Source of the DNA: Corticium candelabrum
Lineage: Eukaryota > Porifera > Homoscleromorpha > Homosclerophorida > Plakinidae
Length of the DNA: 64,000 nucleotides
Assembly (NCBI RefSeq): GCF_963422355.1
Contig: NC_085092.1
Span: 7,031,466-7,095,465 of the forward strand
Direction: 5' to 3'
Part shown: in pieces, positions 26,401-36,291 of the stretch
Layout: the number at the start of each line of letters is the position of its first letter
Numbering within the stretch: position 1 is the first letter of the stretch
Position numbers and translations under genes: made by a program
The notes under the pieces: model-generated
Databases searched by the model: none
Told to the model about the DNA's origin: nothing
What the model saw: the letters and a program-made list of their open reading frames with translations, nothing else

Positions 26401-29400
26401 CAAAGCAGTGATTCAACAAACGTACGATCAGGGTGATTGTATAGTGACATTGCAAAACCTCAGGCTGAAGTGAAGTGTCTGGTTTATGCTTGTTTATTGG
26501 GCCTGTGCAGGAAAACGTGGTCTCGGGGTGATCGTCGTGGCAGATGAAACATTCGTGTCGGTGTTTGCACAGGCTAGGTGAGGCTTGGTTCTTGCATCTA
26601 CCAGCATTGAAGAGACGGCAGATTTCGGGTTTGCCCGAAGAGGGATTGAAGATGTTACCGGAAGATGTGGTTGCTTGCGTGGGGGGACAAAAGGACTGGT
26701 CGGTGTGTGCACAGTCTGTTGCCACGTGACCTGGTTGGCTGCATGTATAGCAGGTGATCGAGGTTGCTGCACGACCTGTGAAGCACTGAGCCCACATGTG
26801 ATGGTCAATCGTGTCCCATGTTACGCTTGTGGTCCTGCTGGCAAAATAACGAAAGGCTCTCGTATTTCAGCCAGGCTGAGGTTTGGTATTGCGAGCTAGC
26901 TTGTGCGACTATAGACTGGTAGCCGATAAGTTTGTAACCTTGCGCCGGATCCGCTAGAAAGACTGTAGCCGCGTATGCAGACCAAGTCTGAAGCCACGAG
27001 TTGATGTTGCAGACATGCCTGCACTTTGGACTAGATACCGAGGCTTTCATTGCCATGGAGACCCCTCTATGTTAGTCGGTACTTCAGTAAGTATGGTGTC
27101 AAAGTCATCATATTCACCTGCTAGTATCTTCCTCTTTGTCCTCCTAGATAACATGCAGGTTTTCCGGTTGATCGCTAGATCCTGCTGCCGTCCATGCGTG
27201 GCCGTCAGATGTGCGAGGGCTGGACTGACGTGATTTTGATCTTGTGTACGAATGGCGACTGGTCGATCTAAACCATTGTTTGTGTGGTGATCGAGACCTT
27301 GAGGATGAGCGAGAGCTTCGGCTGCTGTCATTGTTCCGGTTTCCACAATTGCGACTCCGCGTCCTTCCTTGTGGTGTGGCGGGAAGAGCCTGACCGGGAT
27401 CTTGAACGGGTGAGCATGGGACAAATAGCTTGAGACATGGCAGCTACTGATGCTTGTACTGCTGACTGGATCACAGTCTCTAGTGATGTGCTGTCGATTT
27501 GTGTGGCCATGGTAGGCGTTTTCGTCGTCACCGCCGTGACTAAAGCTGCTGACGGCTCTGTAGTTGTTGTAGTCGCTCTGTCAGTAGGAACGAGAGCAGC
27601 GGACAGTCGCTTGATTCGTTCCGGTTTGGAGCCAGTGGAGACAAGGTGATATTGCTGTAGGAGCAATCGAATTGACACGTCTGAAAGCAAAGCAATTTCT
27701 TCCAGACAACGAGGAAGAGTGAGGGACGATGCTCATTGGGTTGAACGACTAGTGCAGTTACTCATATCAAGAAAGCGACCAGCTAGACAATGCTAACTGA
27801 ACTATGCAACGTTCTCACAGTCATTTGTATTAATACATAGTTTAACCGCTAGCTACTGACATTACAGAGTTTTGGCTAACCTCTGTAATCTTCTACTCAT
27901 GATGTTAGCGTACGTTTACTATGTAAATCAACCAATGACGTCATACAATAGACATTATTTATGAGGGTCATTTCAAAGTTTGAGACAATCGTTGATAAAC
28001 TGTTTGTATTATTTGCAACAACACTGCTACTTACACATTTATATACTAGAGTTCTTCATTACATGTCAACTGAAATTTTTATCTCATATTGTTTATTAGT
28101 AATCACGTAATTAGCCATCAAAAGTTCACTCACTTTGTTGTTACAGAAGATAGGACACGGCAGGAAATCAAACACAACAGTCCCAAATTTTCTAAGAAGT
28201 GTGGCAAGGTCGAGCAGTGTTGTTATGGGGGACATGGTGTAGCCATGAACCCTTCAAACTTTGAGGTGTTGTAACTTTTTCGTTGCCTTAGATTCTGTTT
28301 GCTCATTAATTTCTCGGGATCTACGTGAAATTTGGTCATTAATTAAGGGCAGACTATTCATGCATATATCTCATCCATGTCCAGTTACTGCTTCATGTTG
28401 TTTTTCGATTTGAAGGAGTTATGTCTTTTTCATTTACTCCGTTTAAATTAATTGAGTTTGATATCAACTGGCAGTTTGCACACAACCATGGAACACTGAC
28501 GACACTGCTGCACGGTCTGAGAGAGCAAGCACAGCCACTAACTCTATCCCTAACCCTAAGGCAGATTTCCTGGTATCCTTGCTCACTCTTGTCGGAAATT
28601 TGGCATGGTCATGTGAATATTGTGATCCAGATTTCCTGAGGCACCAGGAGACAGTCGGTCAAAGATGAGCCTTGTACTGGACATTTTAGTGAGTCGAGAC
28701 GACGATCAGGTTTAAAGTGTGAGGGTTTTATGAAAGAAGATCTACGTTTGAGTTGTGAGGATGTGGTTGTGGATGTTTTGGTGTCAGGTGGATGTGCCCA
28801 TCGAATTCTGACGAATCACTCATTACTTAGAAAAGCTGCAGTGAAATGGGCTTTGCACGCCTTGACTGAATATCAGAAGTAGATGCGTGTCAAGTCAACC
28901 TCTCTCGGCAGCACATCACCAGGTACTTGCAGAGAAACCTTGACATCAATGAGACCTGGCTGCGATGTTATGTGCCAGTGCTGAAGAGGCAGTCAGCCAA
29001 ATGGTGTCATTCTTGGTCACCACATTAAGAAACTGGTGCAGCATGGAGCAAGAGGAACGTGATGACCCTGACAATCGTTGCATAGGATCGTGAAGGTGTT
29101 CTTGTTTACCACAAACTTTGATTGGATACTTTGGCAGCAAAGAGCATATCTTTCAGCAACTAATTATGTATGAGTTTTTGATTCCCAATGTTAGAGGTGC
29201 ACCATAGTCAGCACCCCCACTTGCTTCATGTCCAACGACCGATTTGATAGCCGACTTGGTGGACATACAGACTTTGTGTAGCACACAGGCACCCAAACAT
29301 ATTAGACGGAGAGAGAGAGAGAGGGCAAGTTTTACATTTATTAGAATGTCTTCTTGACTATTTGTTTATTTGTGTGTAGTGTTAGAACAGTTGTACATGT

Positions 29401-32400
29401 TTAACTTTGTTTTGTGTTTGTGTATTGATGTAGTTACTTATTTTGTAGAAGCTCACAAGAGTGAATGGCTCAAAGTAGTGGCCAAGTCACTAACTGGTGA
29501 AGCTGTTGAATTGACAGCAAAATCATCTGATACTGTTGCCACTTTGAAGCAGCAATTGCAAACCAAGAATGACCCATCATCATGGGATCAACTGCTTGTT
29601 TTTGAGAAGAAGCAACTACACGATGAGCAAACATTGGCTGAGGCAGGAGTAACTGATGGAACAATACTGAACGTCGTTCTTTGTCCTCGTCAGTCGATCT
29701 TCTTACTAAACAGATTGTAGTATACAAATTGTAATGATGGTATTGTTGTAGGTGGTGTGACAGGCATGGGAGCTGATGCGGCTGAGTTATTTGTTCGAGC
29801 TTTATCACAAGGAAAAGTGGAAGTAAGTCGAGTGAAGATTGTCATTGCTGGTAGAGACAGAACGGGCAAGACGTCATTTAAACGATCTGTGCTCAAACTA
29901 AAGTTTCAGATAAATGAACTGAGCACACCTGTCGCACTGACAGAGTTGGCAGTGTGTGAAGCATCAAACTGGAAGCTTTTGAGTGACAAGGACGAAGAAT
30001 TTTTGGACAAACAAATAGCTAGAGCAGCAGTTCATGTAGCGACTGTTTCAAGTGCAAATGTGTCTGGTAGTCAAGATGACAACAAATATGACAATGACAA
30101 AACAGATTATGGTGATCATCACAGTGAGGTTGAGGTTAGCTTGTCAGTTGCAAGAGAATCTACATCAACTGATACTAGAGAAAGCAGCAACAACACTAAC
30201 AAACTTGATGAAGCAACAGTTCTAACTGGAGGGATAGCTCGTGCTATTAAAGATTTTCAAAGTGATCCTGACCTCTTAAAGCAGGAAGATTCAAAAGTTC
30301 ACGTTGCCATTTGGGATTTGGGAGGTCAGGAGCCACTTCTTCCTGGTCAAGGAGAAGCCATCACACCAGGATGTGTCGTTTGTGTTGTATTTAAGGCATC
30401 CGAGTTTCTAGGTGACTCTGCCAAGTCTTTCTATTGTCCTTCTGCTGACTCAAGACCAATTCCAATCGACAACCACTGGATAGAGACGAACTATGATGCT
30501 GTGGCTTTGTGGGCATCCATGACTTTTTTGGCAGGAGATGTGGAAAGTCTTGAAGGCCTCCTCTCTGGCCTTCACATGGGCAAGTCAAAGGGATGTGCAT
30601 CACCAGTAATGTTGTTGATTGGAACACACATCAATGATGCCGATGAAGAAATGATCAAGAAGCAGAATGAATTTCTGTCTAAAATGTTTTGTAATAAAGC
30701 ATTTCAGAAGCACATCCTTCGACCATCTAACCAGGCTAACGATTGGTTTTTTCGTGTCGAGAATTCGGTGTCCGATCCTGACAGTGCAAGCGAGGATGCA
30801 GGCGTGAGTGCAGTGAAGCAAATCATTGAAGAGATGGCACGTGATGTGTCACCTAAACCTCTGATACCAGCCACTTGGTCAGTTCTAGAAAAGATTCTGG
30901 ATTCTTTAGAAATCAAGTTGGGCACTGCTCTTTCCAATGTCAATGTTATCATGAGTTTTGCTCGTCGATTGTGTCGAATGTCAGAAGAGAAAGAAGTTCG
31001 TCTTGCTCTGACATATTTAGATGAAGCCGGATCAGTAATTTATCCTCAGAAAAGTGAGAAGCTGAAGAACATAGTCGTCACCAAACCAAGCTGGATTTTC
31101 AAGGTTTTCTCAGTCGTGGCGTCTGTCACGGATTGGCCTTCTTCTTTACTGATGGATGATTGGGATCGAGTTCGGCAAGTAGGAATTGCTTCTTGGAAAC
31201 TGATTCGTTATCGTCTGGAAGTAGCAGGAGTGAAGCCAGAAGAGTACGAAGATGTACTCAATTTGTTGAATTTCTATTTTATCCTGTGCCCCAATCCTCC
31301 ACCTCTTCCTTTATCGGTTTCTTATGAAACAGAATACTTTGTTCCATGTTTGCTAGAAGTCGAGTCAGAGGGTCCATTTGCAGCTGTTGATTTGGTTGCT
31401 TCTCGGCCAATGTCACTTATCATTTTGTCTGACAAAATTGAGTTTATTCCTGAGCAGTTGCATTTTAGGCTGATGACGTGTTGCATTGAGAAATATCCTG
31501 ACGAACCAATGTTGACACGTAATAAGTGTGTATATCGAGTCAAGAAAGATGTCAAGTTGGAAGTGATTTATCACTTGAAGAAATATATCATTGTCACTAT
31601 TGACACACAACGGCCACTTGATGAAATTTCATCTCTGTGTACAGACATGCGTCTGTTCATCACTAAAAAGCTGCATGAAGTGAAGACACCAGGGTTGTCT
31701 CGTTTTCAGTTTTCATTGAATATTCAACATCCCGGACCAGCCATTGATGTGGATATGAACAAGTTAGTATGTATAGACAAGTATGTACCAAGTGAGGACA
31801 CAACATTGAGAAGAAACAAAAGCAGGGTCGATGTCAATCTGGATCACAATGAGAGAGCTGCATTAGACTGTTGGTTTTATGAAGAGAAAGATGATGTAGC
31901 AGGAAACTCTCAGAATGATCGTGTGTCACGAGAGCAATTTCCCACTTTGGACATCTGGTTTAGTGACTCAAGGGAAAGTTTAGGTAAATGTGATTATTTG
32001 TGATGTTGATGGTTAGTATATAATTAATTGATGTTACGTTATAGATATTGAAACTGGAAGTGATAGACGACAACAAGATGAAGAAACAACGAGTGAGTTT
32101 AGTTGTCTTCCTGTTGGTGTTTTCTTAGTCTCGCGTAGCCAGACCCTTTCTCGCCTACATGCGCCTATTTCTCACTGGCGGATGTAGGTGGGCAAGGTCT
32201 GACTACGCGAGACTAGTGTTTTACTGTGTACATTGACAGTTGAGTAGTAGCATGTAGTGAATATGAGGATTGTCTACTGTAGCTATGAATCATATAATGT
32301 CTGAAATGGTGTAATTGAAACATCTCTTGTTCTATTTTCAGTAAGTGAATCTGCTGATTCGAGTGTGTCAACTCTAACATCTGGAGTTTGTCAACAGTCA

Positions 32401-32718
32401 CAAATGTCTAATCTTGATGACGAGTTGAGTTCTCAGCTGTTAGTGAAAGTTGCTGGTGAAGTATCTCACAGATGGCAGGAATTCGGGGCCCGTCTTTCAG
32501 CAGATATGTTTCCTACAAAGAGAACGGACGTTATCACTGATAAATACAGAGAGCCATTCTTGCGCTCTCAAGCCATGTTAGAAGAATGGAGAGAGGCAAT
32601 GGGCAGAAGAGCTACTTGTGACTTGATTGTTCAAACACTTTTGAAGATGGGTTTGAGAAAGGAGGCATGTGATATATTTGGTTATGATGTAGTAGAACTC
32701 ATTTATCCAAACAAATAA
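9824..32718 (+). CDS. Ankyrin-UBL-Roc-COR-Death protein (ROCO family), 12 exons
   Basis: Exons: 9824-9940, 10250-10372, 11013-11111, 14984-15082, 18963-19061, 21305-21418, 23102-23215, 23280-23355, 29449-29688, 29752-31983, 32045-32092, 32342-32718. Phases are 0 up to exon 8 and phase 1 afterwards, and all agree, giving about 1245 residues. Order: short N-terminus, about six ankyrin repeats (one per exon), Ser/Thr-rich linker, ubiquitin-like fold, Roc GTPase with P-loop [12 protein letters not shown], Death domain. ROCO proteins (LRRK, DAPK1, MASL1) are GTPase signalling proteins; ankyrin plus Roc-COR plus Death recalls DAPK1 without its kinase, whereas an added ubiquitin-like domain is unusual. 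Cytoplasmic signalling or scaffold role is inferred. No signal peptide or membrane segment is evident. Introns are full of transposons, the largest being 6.1 kb between exons 8 and 9. An upstream duplicate of the 5' end may add exons. Confidence 0.85.
12310..12947 (+). mobile_element. PIF/Harbinger-type non-autonomous element, copy 1
   Basis: Terminal inverted repeats TACCCCATTCACACGAGC / GCTCGTGTGAATGGGGTA, flanked by a direct TTA at 12307-12309 and 12948-12950. A TTA/TAA duplication is the hallmark of PIF/Harbinger. Length 638 bp. Internal phrases gtgtgaatg(a/t)gggcc repeat the terminal motif. It encodes a Myb/SANT-like fragment but no transposase. Confidence 0.85.
12539..12724 (+). pseudogene. 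Myb/SANT-like domain fragment of Harbinger element, copy 1
   Basis: A 61-residue frame begins [18 protein letters not shown], followed by [19 protein letters not shown] and EAGYLRT. The W..hEt..Li.lW.e..Iq.q...rN..vy.k...eaGy.rT pattern is that of the Myb/SANT-like DNA-binding protein encoded next to Harbinger transposases. The frame ends soon after the second helix, so only the N-terminal part remains. It probably reflects an internally deleted autonomous parent. Confidence 0.7.
13372..13530 (+). repeat. (TG)n followed by TGCATGCG-type repeat
   Basis: About 60 bases of pure TG, then alternating purine-pyrimidine variants (cgtgcatgcatgcgtgtgtgc). The whole tract alternates purine and pyrimidine. 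Counterpart at 17348-17502. Confidence 0.95.
16283..16920 (+). mobile_element. PIF/Harbinger-type non-autonomous element, copy 2
   Basis: Duplicate of 12310-12947 carried by the tandem unit. Same TIRs and the same TTA flanks at 16280-16282 and 16921-16923. Also 638 bp. Confidence 0.85.
16512..16697 (+). pseudogene. Myb/SANT-like domain fragment of Harbinger element, copy 2
   Basis: Same frame as 12539-12724 with a few substitutions (for example EGYARN for EGCARN, and MKGAGYLRT). Open frame and W, W, RN and GY landmarks are kept. Confidence 0.7.
17348..17502 (+). repeat. (TG)n followed by TGCATGCG-type repeat, copy 2
   Basis: Counterpart of 13372-13530 in the second tandem unit, with a longer TG run. 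Confidence 0.95.
19186..19627. mobile_element. Decayed Harbinger-like MITE, copy 2
   Basis: Paralogue of 5521-5960. The termini are weak in this copy (cacatgag at the left, tgtgtgaatg at the right). Confidence 0.35.
19764..21121 (-). mobile_element. Non-autonomous Helitron-like element, copy 2
   Basis: The paralogous locus near 61055-61068 reads ...CTAATAATTATTAG... without interruption; here 1358 bp is inserted exactly between CTAATAA and TTATTAG, that is between A and T, with no target duplication. On the minus strand the element ends 3' ...AATGCTaaccgAGCATTTACTAG, giving a 6-bp hairpin close to a terminal CTAG, and begins CTGGCGAGCGAAGCGAGCC. A-T target, CTAG end, subterminal hairpin and no TSD are the Helitron signature. 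No Rep/helicase ORF, so non-autonomous. The 5' TC start typical of canonical Helitrons is not seen, so a Helentron-like relative is possible. Confidence 0.65.
19918..20622. repeat. Inverted-terminal segment with arrays of ~22-bp units, copy 2
   Basis: Counterpart of 6251-6935, with three left units (one more than copy 1) and about four right units of the cggataattgaacgcc type. Ends ctatagtattt and aaatactatag. Confidence 0.6.
21746..21965 (+). pseudogene. Tyrosine-recombinase C-terminal fragment (DIRS-type), copy 2
   Basis: Paralogue of 8041-8250. Reads [20 protein letters not shown] with the catalytic His and Arg of the GHSFRIG box present, then a frame change before [19 protein letters not shown]. 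The final part keeps the Tyr-containing region. Remnant only. Confidence 0.65.
22690..23101 (+). other. Intron sequence unique to ROCO copy 2
   Basis: From about 22690 the similarity to copy 1 ends. No repeat or coding sequence was recognised before the acceptor (attggacag) at 23101. Confidence 0.5.
23955..24545 (-). pseudogene. DIRS-like RNase H end and tyrosine recombinase N-terminal part
   Basis: A 196-residue frame. Its start ([29 protein letters not shown]) resembles the DIRS RNase H C-terminal part. The centre and end ([40 protein letters not shown]) resemble the tyrosine recombinase up to the first catalytic Arg region. The H-x-x-R-Y box is missing, so the protein is truncated. Confidence 0.7.
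24777..25336 (-). pseudogene. DIRS-like reverse transcriptase fragments
   Basis: Two overlapping frames. 25336-25022 has [22 protein letters not shown] and LHYLDGFFF, where the usual YLDDF has Gly in place of the second Asp. 25082-24777 has [21 protein letters not shown] and the RT connection. The frame changes near 25060 and an active-site residue is altered, so it is non-functional. Confidence 0.75.
26333..27690 (-). pseudogene. DIRS-like gag fragments (SAP-like motif, capsid-like part, zinc knuckles)
   Basis: From 27690 downward: [26 protein letters not shown] looks like a SAP motif; 27056-26805 has [21 protein letters not shown] and SAWLKYESL; 26797-26333 has a CCHC knuckle [14 protein letters not shown], then [24 protein letters not shown], a Cys/His cluster. 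The same three blocks occur, better preserved, in the gag ORF at 63391-63951. Confidence 0.7.
28640..29060 (+). pseudogene. Mariner-family transposase remnant
   Basis: 28741-28880 translates as [38 protein letters not shown] and [10 protein letters not shown]. This matches the second helix-turn-helix and linker of mariner transposases (RKvsaRWVPhlLT..qK). After a stop, weak traces of the first catalytic block (ITxDETWxxxYxPexKrQSxxW type) read [19 protein letters not shown] with Asp replaced by Asn. Several frame breaks. No TIR pair identified. Confidence 0.65.
29449..29688 (+). CDS. Exon of ROCO gene: ubiquitin-like domain
   Basis: 80 codons, phase 1 at both ends. Reads [50 protein letters not shown] and GTILNVVL. 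The spacing of the first beta hairpin, the central helix, the LIFxGxxL-like strand and the DxxTLxxxxIxxxxxLxLVL tail is that of a ubiquitin-like fold. There is no C-terminal Gly-Gly, so it should act as a fixed domain rather than a processed modifier. The acceptor (ttttgtag, 29448) joins the exon ending at 23355 in phase, giving NDHPKAHKSEW. The donor is GTCAGT at 29689, which is less usual. Confidence 0.8.
29752..31983 (+). CDS. Exon of ROCO gene: Roc GTPase and COR domain
   Basis: 744 codons in one exon, the largest in the window. G1/P-loop GRDRTGKTS lies at about 29850-29876. The presumed switch I contains [11 protein letters not shown]3 reads WDLGGQEP near 30312-30335. G4 reads LIGTHIND near 30615-30635, in place of the T(K/H)xD form. 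An insert rich in Asp, Ser, Thr and Asn lies between switch I and G3 (about 30050-30220). The COR half begins about 30880 and contains [14 protein letters not shown] and [15 protein letters not shown], both typical of COR. GTP binding and COR-mediated dimerisation are family knowledge; activity here is inferred from intact motifs. Confidence 0.9.
32126..32215. mobile_element. 90-bp foldback MITE in last ROCO intron
   Basis: Near-perfect inverted repeat: TAGTCTCGCGTAGCCAGACC at the left and GGTCTGACTACGCGAGACTA at the right, with a short loop. It lies wholly inside the intron 32093-32341. No ORF. Confidence 0.85.
32342..32718 (+). CDS. Last exon of ROCO gene: Death domain
   Basis: Starts in phase 1 after the 48-bp exon 32045-32092 and ends at the TAA at 32716-32718. 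The last ~95 residues ([19 protein letters not shown] ... [20 protein letters not shown] ... [15 protein letters not shown]) show the W..a..L, ML..W and L...L...g...a pattern of Death domains. These mediate homotypic contacts in apoptosis and NF-kB pathways; the partner is unknown. The first ~30 residues are Ser/Thr-rich linker. Confidence 0.85.
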
Positions 32719-33265
32719 TTAAGGTAATTATGTGTCACGTGACTTTGATTTAGGGACATATCTTTGTGTCATTATTTAAAATATATTTGTAAGCGATGTG
32801 CTATCAATCGAATTGAACGATAATATCTGTAAACAATAGTTTATCGAGATTCTGTCTAACATGATATACGTATTACTTGAATTGTATATTTTGTTCTCTG
32901 CATCAAATCAAGGAAAATGATTGAAAGGAAGACAGACAGACACGGAAAACACGTGCAATTTAAGACAGTATAAGGTTAGCGAGTCCTATATTGCGTTATC
33001 ACACATAAAAATGGCGTATCAATTAATTAATTAATTAAAATATTTACAATACTATGCCTGCGCTGCTATTTGGAATTTCAAGATTAAGAAATGCTAGCGC
33101 GCGTTAGAAGTTAAAAGTTGGTTTTTTGCAGAGCCTGTTGTCGCCTGCAGATGGAGCACATTAGTACACCCAAGGTATAAAATCGTTTATCTTTGTTGAC
33201 TTAGACGTAGAAGTCGTTGTTTTTTTTAGATTGATGACGTTCACTTGGAGGGAGAGGGAGAGAGC
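32719..33265 (+). other. 3' flank of ROCO gene
   Basis: AT-rich sequence after the stop, with (TTAA)n near 33020. No clear canonical AATAAA was seen in the first few hundred bases and no coding sequence was recognised. Confidence 0.45.
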
Positions 33266-33269
33266 GCAC

Positions 33270-33294
33270 GCACGCACAAACACACGCACACACA

Positions 33295-33325
<31 letters not shown>

Positions 33326-33363
33326 TACACCACACCACACCACACCACACACACACGCACACA

Positions 33364-33455
<92 letters not shown>
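33270..33455 (+). repeat. (CA)n microsatellite with CACAC variants
   Basis: About 185 bases of CA with a short ccacaccacaccacacc pentamer-like run near 33328-33350. Confidence 0.97.
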
Positions 33456-33456
<1 letters not shown>

Positions 33457-33869
33457 TGCACAGACAGACATGCATGCATACCCACTTAATCATATTATGA
33501 GCTTTACTTGGTATCAATGGTTTGCATGTTTAGTCAACCGATTCAGAGTGGATTAGCTCACCAAACGATGGGCTCACAGTTTAGGTACACGACAATTTCT
33601 TTCATTCCGAACTCAATCTGCATGCCGTAACAAAAATTGTTTTCTACTTTACACACAGATGGTGTCGACAGGGTGAGTTATTGTTTTCAACGACATCTAC
33701 ATTAGACAAGGAATTCAAACTACATCATAGAGGACACCAAAAGGTATGTGCATATAGTATGTGTAAAGCATGGTGTTGTAGTAAATAGTGTGTATAACGT
33801 TGATATTAAATCAAGCTTGTTATGTTTTGTTTGTGTATCTAGAAAAATCGATTATATGACAGATTAATA

Positions 33870-34385
33870 CCGTGTTCACCCATAATAACGCCCATACTGA
33901 AATAATGCCCAAGCCCAACTATACGCCCAAGCCCAAGTATAAGCCCAGGATACACATGCGCAGACAAAACAAAATGGGGTCTGCAGAACATTTGTCTCCA
34001 TCTGTGTGCGTTTGATGAGGTGGTGTCAGTGTTGAGTGAAAGTGCTAACTGCTAGACTCATGTTTTGTTGCAATTACTGACCCAGATGCTTTTAACCGGC
34101 TTCGGGCTGACTACTCTGGTTTGCATGTGTATACATACATACAGTGTTTAGTTTCTGCGTGTATGCTGATGCTGTGCGGATACCAGTACCTTTGATCTTG
34201 TAAATGGATAATTGCAAGCATTTGTGGTATTTCTGTCTATAAGTATTTAGATGATGACTGGCCAAACAACAGCATTTTGCGACCATGTATACGCCGGTGA
34301 CCAAAATAATGCCCATGCCCTAGTATACGCCCAGAAAAAATTGTTTTTTTCTATACGCCCAGAGCGTTATTATGGGCGAATACGG
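33870..34385. mobile_element. TIR element (MITE) with TA target, CCGTATTC ends
   Basis: Ends are inverted repeats: CCGTGTTCACCCATAATAAC at the left and the complement of CCGTATTCGCCCATAATAAC at the right, each flanked by TA (33868-33869, 34386-34387). Length 516 bp. Inside the ends the sequence repeats (t)atacgcccaagcccaa. No ORF of note. The TA target and CCGTATT ends suggest a Tc1/mariner-pogo type MITE. Confidence 0.75.
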
Positions 34386-34399
34386 TATGTGTCACATAT

Positions 34400-34612
34400 G
34401 TGGAAATAAGAAAATACAATCTTATAAATATAAATAAGAAATAAAGTTAAAATTAATTTAAAAAGTATTAGTTATAAATTAAAATGTTTAAAAATTAAAT
34501 TTTAAAAAATTAAAAATAAAATATTAATATTTAAAAATTATAATTAAAAATTAAAATTTGAAAATAGAAAAGTAAAATTTAAAATATATAAAATTTAAAA
34601 ATAAAAAAGTGT
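34400..34612. repeat. AT-rich low-complexity sequence (left part)
   Basis: Runs of aaattaaaat and ttaaaaat units with almost no G or C. Similar sequence resumes at 34945-35120. Confidence 0.85.
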
Positions 34613-34944
34613 GTTGCTTGCCCCTCCATGATGGGCAAGTGGGGTCTTTACTCCCATCTGGGCGCCCACCAACTCGGCAGGGGAGCCCAACAGTCCACAC
34701 GGCAATCAATGACTAGCCAATTCGATATAGATTGCAGGCATTATGGTGACTGAGAACTCGTTAACAGCACGTTTAGTGAATATCAATGACCACCAGGAAA
34801 GCGCTGAACGTCATCTTCAAGTGGCCGTTTGCCAGACACCCAACAACTGAAACGAGTCATAGTCTCATGGGCAAAGCTAGAGAAACATGAGAAAGAAAGA
34901 CTGACAAGTTTCATAATTTACTGTCGTCACTGATCCCCAAGGAC
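34613..34944. other. GC-normal insert within AT-rich tract, unknown repeat
   Basis: About 330 bases of ordinary composition (ttgcccctccatgatgggc ... tcactgatccccaag) split an otherwise continuous AT-rich tract. It may be a small inserted element such as a SINE, but no polymerase III box or TIR could be confirmed. Confidence 0.4.
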
Positions 34945-35120
34945 AAAATAACATAAAAATTTTAAAATAAAAATAAAAATTTTAAAATAAAAATAAAATT
35001 TTTTAAATAAAAAAATGTAAATAAATGAAAAATTAAAAATAAAATTTTGTAACATAAACTTAAGATAAAATAAATTTTGAAATGTAAATATTTAAAACTT
35101 AAATTTTAAAATTTTAAAAT
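34945..35120. repeat. AT-rich low-complexity sequence (right part)
   Basis: Continuation of the aaaattttaaaataaaa-type tract. Confidence 0.85.
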
Positions 35121-35531
35121 GTGTATTTTGGAGTCGAATTGCATGTATGATAGTCGAGTTGTATGTCGTATATGTGTTCTTCTTGGAGTCACTTCTGTGT
35201 TGTTGATACAGCATGTGTGGTTGGTCACGTGCTTATTTGGATGATTTCAGGTGCCCATATCCATGTCATTGACTCAGTGTGGCTTGTCAAGTTGGCAGTG
35301 TACGACTCCTGTGTGTGAGATAGCTGATGGTAGACAAATTAGATTATTTTCTTCAGAACTCTAGGACAATCACAATGGTTGCAAATGATTGTTTGAATGT
35401 ATTATTAATAGACTATGTTAATGAGGTATAGCATTAGCCTGAAGTTTGTGGCAAACAGTTGTTGCATGAAGTACGATTTTGGAAAACTGGTGTGGCCATG
35501 CATACAAGCAGGGTGTGGCTCTTATATGCGC

Positions 35532-35533
35532 GT

Positions 35534-35595
<62 letters not shown>
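35532..35595 (+). repeat. (CA)n microsatellite
   Basis: About 64 bases of pure CA. Confidence 0.97.
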
Positions 35596-35924
35596 CTACA
35601 TTGAAACTCTTCGAGTCCAACTTCGTGCCAACTGTCGTATTTGTAGAGTATATTTCTCTGATCCTCTCTACTCTAAAGATGAACTGCCAGCAGAATTCAA
35701 GCATTTCCTGCTGGTTTCTCAAGCAGCAGAGCAGAAGTGACATCAAGAAACTCTAGAGATTCTACATTCTATATCATAAACAATAGAGAGAAAAGAAAGA
35801 TAGCCTAGACTGTATTGTTGACAACAGTTTCTATGGTTGGGATCACTAAATAGAGAGGCTAAGTGGCTTTCTCTAGAGCAGCAGTCTCTGTTACTGGAAG
35901 TAGTTGCCATGAGTGTGACACATT

Positions 35925-36232
35925 TGTGTAACATAAGAATGACACACATTGATGCTTTCACAACAAATAATGACTCGTGTGCATTATGGATACAAAATTA
36001 ATTAAAATAAATGTTTATTGAATGTTAATGTCAAATATTAATTAAATAGCTGACCACTCAATGAACACTAAAAATAATCAAAATATAATTTTGATTATTT
36101 ATTTATTTTATTTATTTCTGCAAATAACACACACATATGCATGTTACAACTTACAATCTATAGATTTTAGTTCATTCCAACAAGAGACATGTACAGTGAT
36201 ACCAGTGCAGTATCTGTATCTTTATGGTTATT
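35925..36232 (+). promoter_or_regulatory. Third partial copy of the ROCO upstream block
   Basis: Resembles 3690-3975 and 9412-9700 in order and orientation (cataagaatgacacacattgatg, aataatgactcgtgtgcattatgg, gctgaccactcaatgaacac). Similarity stops at tttatggttatt, just where gccgagcgtagcgaggc begins. It lacks the TTAA palindrome and NRF1-like site. It lies 1.3 kb before the CARD gene and may be a relic of the duplication that produced it. Confidence 0.55.
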
Positions 36233-36291
36233 GCCGAGCGTAGCGAGGCTTCTAATCCGGGTCGCACAACAGAAAGGAGCGTGGTCCTATA

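Larger units (their letters stand above)
23381..27956 (-). mobile_element. Decayed DIRS-like (tyrosine-recombinase) retroelement in intron 8
   Basis: Minus-strand pieces in the order gag (27690-26333), reverse transcriptase (25336-24777), RNase H-like (about 24545-24390) and tyrosine recombinase (about 24300-23955). This is the DIRS order. A direct repeat of about 22 bp containing ATGACGTC(G/A)TACAATAGAC begins at 23381 and 27934 and may mark the ends. Many frameshifts and stops mean it is not active. It is antisense to the host gene. Confidence 0.75.
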
